A stretch of DNA of 64,000 nt, taken from positions 3,855,001-3,919,000 of the forward strand of contig NZ_CP102384.1 in NCBI RefSeq assembly GCF_024628865.1. The letters are read 5' to 3'. The notes under the pieces are model-generated. The model did not search any database. It had not been told where the DNA came from and saw only the letters and a program-made list of their open reading frames with translations. Below, piece after piece: positions 61,053-64,000 of the stretch. The first letter of the stretch is position 1; every line of letters starts with the position of its first letter. The translations under genes and the position numbers were made by a program. Origin of the DNA: Sphingopyxis sp. DBS4 (GTDB taxonomy: Bacteria > Pseudomonadota > Alphaproteobacteria > Sphingomonadales > Sphingomonadaceae).

Positions 61053-62827
61053 CCGCCGCGCTCGGGATCACGCGCTCGATCCTCGGTCAGCCGTGGCACT
61101 GGCGGCGGACGAGTGCAGAGATGGGAGACGCCAAAAGGGACGGGGAGAGCCTCGCCCCCGACGATCTCGTCACCCAATTGCTGCTCGCGCGCGGGGTCGA
61201 ACGCGACGATCTGGAGCGCCAGCGCGTACCGACCCTGCGCGGCTTCATGCCCAACCCGTCGCTGTTCAAGGGCATGGACGCCGCCGCCGCGCGGCTCGCC
61301 GATGCGGTCGAGCGCCAAGAGGCGGTGACGATCTTCGGCGATTACGACGTCGACGGCGCCACCTCGGCGGCGCTGCTCGTCCGCCTGCTCCGCGCACTCG
61401 ACGTTCCGGTCGGCGCCTATATCCCCGACCGGCTGATGGAGGGCTATGGGCCGTCGGGCGCCGCGCTGGTGAAGATCGGCGAGGCGGGGTCGCGGCTCGT
61501 CGTCACGGTCGATTGCGGCGCGCAGGCGTTCGACGCGATCGCCGAAGCGAAGGCTGCGGGAGTCGAGGTGATCGTCGTCGATCATCACCAATGCGCGACC
61601 ATTCTTCCCGATGCCTTCGCGGTCGTGAACCCGAACCGCCTTGACGAAGAAGCGGCAGCCGCGATCCACGGCAACCTCGCCGCGGTCGGCGTCGCCTTCC
61701 TGCTCGGCGCCGCGCTGCTCCGCACATTGCGCGCGCGCGGGCATTTCGGCGGCCGCGCCGAGCCCGCCCTGATCGACCTGCTCGACCTCGTCGCGCTCGG
61801 AACCGTTGCCGACGTCGCGCGGCTCACCGGCTTCAATCGTGCGCTTGTCACGCAGGGCCTCAAGGTGATGGCACGGCGCGGCAATATCGGCATGGCGGCG
61901 CTGATGGACGCGGCGCGACTGACCAAGCCACCGACCGCGAGCGACATGGGTTTCGCGCTCGGCCCGCGGATCAACGCGGGCGGACGCGTCGGCAAGTCCG
62001 ACCTCGGCGTGCGGCTGCTCACCACGAGCGATCCGCAGGAGGCGATAGAGATCGCGCAGGAGTTGGGTCGGCTGAACGAAGAGCGCCGCGCGATCGAGGC
62101 GGCGGTGCTCGATGAGGCGATGGCGGCGAGCCTGTCGTGCGCGAACGCGCCCGTCGCGATCGTTGCCGGGCAAGGCTGGCATCCCGGCGTGATCGGAATC
62201 GTCGCCGGGCGCCTGAAAGAGAAGCTGCATCGCCCCGCAATCGTCATCGCGGTCGACGAGGATGGCGTCGGCAAGGGATCGGGGCGCTCGATCTCGGGCG
62301 TCGACCTTGGCGCCGCGATCCTCGCCGCGAAGGAGACCGGGTTGCTCGTCGCGGGTGGCGGCCATGCGATGGCGGCGGGACTGACCGTCGAGGCGGGCAA
62401 GGTCGATGCGCTCGGCGCCTTCCTCAATGACCGGCTCGCCGCCGACGTCGAGCGCGCGAGCGGCGACAGGTCGCTGCTGATCGACGCGGTGCTGGCGCCG
62501 CGCGGGATCAATCCGCTGTGGTGCGAGGCGATCGAGAGCGCAGGGCCTTATGGTGCCGGCTGGCCCGCGCCGCGCGTCGCGACGGGGCCGGTGCGGGTCG
62601 TCGAATCGGGGATCGTCGGCACCGATCATGTCCGGCTGATCGTGGCGGGGGACGATGGCGCGCGGTTCAAGGCGATCGCCTTTCGCAGCGCCGAGAGCGA
62701 GCTGGGGCAATCGCTGCTGAACGCGCGCGGGCGCAAGCTGTGGCTCGCGGGGCGCGCGAAACGCGACGACTGGGGCAGCCGTCCCGCCGCCGAACTTCAC
62801 CTCGAAGATGCCGCCTGGGCCGACTAG
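61049..62827 (+). CDS. recJ: Single-stranded-DNA-specific exonuclease RecJ
   Basis: 5'-3' ssDNA exonuclease of 592 aa for recombination and mismatch repair. The DHH-family phosphoesterase motifs are FGDYDVDGATSAALL (about 96-110), Asp in VVTVDCG and VDHHQ (about 177-181), followed by Asp in GTVADVARL. The DHHA1 motif is VAGGGHAMAAGL. The C-terminal OB-type part has WPAPRVATGPVRVVESGIVG and SVAFR-like KAIAFRSAESELGQSL. It ends 184 bp before the tRNA-Glu pair. Confidence 0.94.
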   Translation: MTAALGITRSILGQPWHWRRTSAEMGDAKRDGESLAPDDLVTQLLLARGVERDDLERQRVPTLRGFMPNPSLFKGMDAAAARLADAVERQEAVTIFGDYDVDGATSAALLVRLLRALDVPVGAYIPDRLMEGYGPSGAALVKIGEAGSRLVVTVDCGAQAFDAIAEAKAAGVEVIVVDHHQCATILPDAFAVVNPNRLDEEAAAAIHGNLAAVGVAFLLGAALLRTLRARGHFGGRAEPALIDLLDLVALGTVADVARLTGFNRALVTQGLKVMARRGNIGMAALMDAARLTKPPTASDMGFALGPRINAGGRVGKSDLGVRLLTTSDPQEAIEIAQELGRLNEERRAIEAAVLDEAMAASLSCANAPVAIVAGQGWHPGVIGIVAGRLKEKLHRPAIVIAVDEDGVGKGSGRSISGVDLGAAILAAKETGLLVAGGGHAMAAGLTVEAGKVDALGAFLNDRLAADVERASGDRSLLIDAVLAPRGINPLWCEAIESAGPYGAGWPAPRVATGPVRVVESGIVGTDHVRLIVAGDDGARFKAIAFRSAESELGQSLLNARGRKLWLAGRAKRDDWGSRPAAELHLEDAAWAD

Positions 62828-62864
62828 AGTGCGTTCGGTTTTGATGGAATCAAAACCGGCACTC
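62827..62864. repeat. Hairpin repeat GAGTGC...CGGTTTTGAT/ATCAAAACCG...GCACTC
   Basis: A two-part inverted repeat: outer GAGTGC/GCACTC and inner CGGTTTTGAT/ATCAAAACCG with loop GGA. It begins at the recJ stop and may act as a terminator; the same palindromic type is frequent in intergenic DNA of this group of bacteria, to my knowledge. Confidence 0.65.
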
Positions 62865-63010
62865 CAGATTCTTGTGTTGCCGTGTTTTTCGAATCGTCCG
62901 GTGATTCCACCTGACTTGAAAACACTCCAGGAACCGGCGGACGTTCCCGCGCCAATCGGCGCTTGACCGCATGGAAACGCCCGTCTAAGGCGCCGCTTCA
63001 CCGGTTTGAC

Positions 63011-63086
63011 GGCCCCTTCGTCTAGCGGTCTAGGACGTCGCCCTTTCACGGCGAAAACACGGGTTCGAGTCCCGTAGGGGTCACCA
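63011..63086 (+). tRNA. tRNA-Glu (TTC)
   Basis: 76 nt with acceptor GGCCCCT pairing AGGGGTC, CCA encoded, anticodon loop CTTTCAC with anticodon TTC at 63045-63047, and T-arm ACGGGTTCGAGTCCCGT. Confidence 0.95.
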
Positions 63087-63132
63087 CGGTGTAGCGGGCG
63101 GTCGGCTCGCCCATCTAGACATCCGACCATAA

Positions 63133-63207
63133 GGCCCCTTCGTCTAGCGGTCAGGACGCGGCCCTCTCACGGCTGAAACACGGGTTCGATTCCCGTAGGG
63201 GTCACCA
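63133..63207 (+). tRNA. tRNA-Glu (CTC)
   Basis: 75 nt, closely like the first copy 46 bp upstream, with anticodon loop CTCTCAC (anticodon CTC at 63166-63168), T-arm ACGGGTTCGATTCCCGT and encoded CCA. The D-loop is one base shorter. Confidence 0.94.
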
Positions 63208-63266
63208 GTCGAACGAAAGATCGGCTTTGGCCCGCTGCGCGCCCGTGAGCGCACGGCGAGATGCGA

Positions 63267-64000
63267 TCAAAGATCGAGGCCGAGCGCCTTTGCCACCCGT
63301 TCCCACGGCACCAGCTTGAAATTCTGATTCTCGGGCGGCGAGACGTTGCGGCCGTCCTGCGCGACCATCAGGCCGTGCGGGAAGTTCGGACCGGCCGCGA
63401 GGCTGCTGACGTCGAGGCCGTCGGTTTCGGAAACACCGTCGATCCCCGCCGCCATGTCGGCGCCGATGCGGAACGAGCCGACATAGGCGTTGTCGCCCTC
63501 GCGGCGGAAGACCGCATAGCTGTCGTTGCCCTGGCTCGAGACGACCAGATAGCCCTTGCCGCCCGCCATCGCATAGAGGCCCATCCCCTCCATATCGTCC
63601 TTGAGCGCCGGATTGTCGGTGATCTTCGCCAGCATCGTGCGCGCGGGACCGCCGCGCGGTTCGGCGCCCTCGCGCCAGATGCCGACATCTTCCTCGCCAG
63701 TATAGAGCATCCCCGTCTCATCATCGGCGACGCAGCCTTCGACCTGGCTCGCGAAGGGCAGGTCGCGCACCAGCTTCGCGCGCACTTTGCCCGCGGGGGT
63801 CGCGACCAGTTCCCACTGGCGCATCTTGCCGTCGGTCTGGTTGACGAAGACATAGGTCTTTTTCGTCTTCGCGCTGCGATACATGCACAGGCCATAGGGG
63901 TCTTCAAAGCCGGTATTCTGCAGCCCGTCCGCGACATCGGTCAGCCGGCGCGTCGCGGGGTCGAGCGCATAGATCGATATGCCCTTCGTCGTGCGGTTGC
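63267..64000 (-). CDS. Beta-propeller phytase (partial, 5' end outside window)
   Basis: The C-terminal 244 or so residues of a phytase-type six-bladed propeller. Signs are GISIYALDPATRRLTDVADG, GFEDPYGLCMYRSAKTKKTY, VFVNQTDGKMRQWEL, QVEGCVADDETGMLYTGEED and VGIWREGAE, then DDMEGMGLYAM and GIDGVSETDGLDVSS with FPHGLMVAQDGRN. The acidic residues (Glu in VEGC, DDE, DMEG) are typical calcium ligands. It would release phosphate from phytate outside the cell. The frame continues beyond the right end of the window, so the internal Met at 63884 is not the start. Confidence 0.92.
   Translation of the reverse strand, partial: NRTTKGISIYALDPATRRLTDVADGLQNTGFEDPYGLCMYRSAKTKKTYVFVNQTDGKMRQWELVATPAGKVRAKLVRDLPFASQVEGCVADDETGMLYTGEEDVGIWREGAEPRGGPARTMLAKITDNPALKDDMEGMGLYAMAGGKGYLVVSSQGNDSYAVFRREGDNAYVGSFRIGADMAAGIDGVSETDGLDVSSLAAGPNFPHGLMVAQDGRNVSPPENQNFKLVPWERVAKALGLDL

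Noticed and set aside
58857..63130. Very long minus-strand frames opposite the PH-domain genes and recJ
   Set aside because: They are antisense to clear genes, with Arg/Ala-rich translations and no recognisable motif; one even runs through a tRNA region.

Overview
GC-rich DNA, tightly packed genes, many TonB-dependent receptors, tRNA-Glu genes and the gene set (glpX, class I hom with ACT domain, Bax-inhibitor-like protein, tonB-exbB-exbD-exbD, beta-propeller phytase) point to an alphaproteobacterium of the Sphingomonadales, most like Sphingopyxis or a close relative. The genus is inferred from gene content only.

The window has two halves. Positions 1 to about 37300 are accessory DNA with the look of an integrated island. 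It starts inside an IS3-family element that has broken a TonB-dependent receptor, followed by a stand-alone restriction-endonuclease-like gene. From 3.2 to 16.1 kb lies a copper-resistance island: a cytochrome c, a small zinc-ribbon-like peptide, a copper P-type ATPase, a methyltransferase, an AraC regulator, copD and copC on the minus strand. Divergent to these is a CnrY/CnrX/CnrH-like metal-sensing sigma-factor module, then copA, copB, DUF305, DUF411 and a His-tailed lipoprotein on the plus strand.

From 16.2 to 31.1 kb is an uptake cluster: a TonB-dependent receptor, a LysR regulator divergent from an Aap-type amino-acid ABC transporter operon whose two permeases are fused and which includes a PLP-dependent C-S lyase, then a second receptor with two PepSY membrane proteins, a HutC-type GntR regulator and an AraC regulator. 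Matching GTnTAnAC operator-like palindromes lie before the second receptor and before the HutC gene. From 31.2 to 33.5 kb is a deletion-scarred remnant of a Trb conjugation module. Next come an XRE/ImmA protease gene with an unknown partner and a tyrosine integrase whose 5' end faces a 46-bp 3' half of tRNA-Gly(GCC) at 37255-37300, the probable attachment site and island edge.

Positions 37350 to 64000 look like core chromosome: transglutaminase, two MFS transporters, CinA/MoaB-like protein, GST, Sel1 protein, metallo-beta-lactamase, Bax-inhibitor family protein, RNA 2',3'-cyclic phosphodiesterase, LMW phosphatase, Cu/Zn SOD, RlpA, the TonB energising operon, homoserine dehydrogenase, class II fructose bisphosphatase, a TIR-domain membrane protein, alkyl sulfatase, two PH-domain membrane proteins, RecJ, two tRNA-Glu genes and a partial phytase. 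Several intergenic spaces here carry REP-like palindromic repeats that are absent from the island.

The copper genes would move Cu(I) out of the cytoplasm (P-type ATPase), oxidise and bind it in the periplasm (CopA, CopC, Met/His-rich proteins) and hold it at the outer membrane (CopB), under the CnrYXH-like module or the AraC regulator. The TonB/ExbBD operon in the core half would energise the island's receptors.
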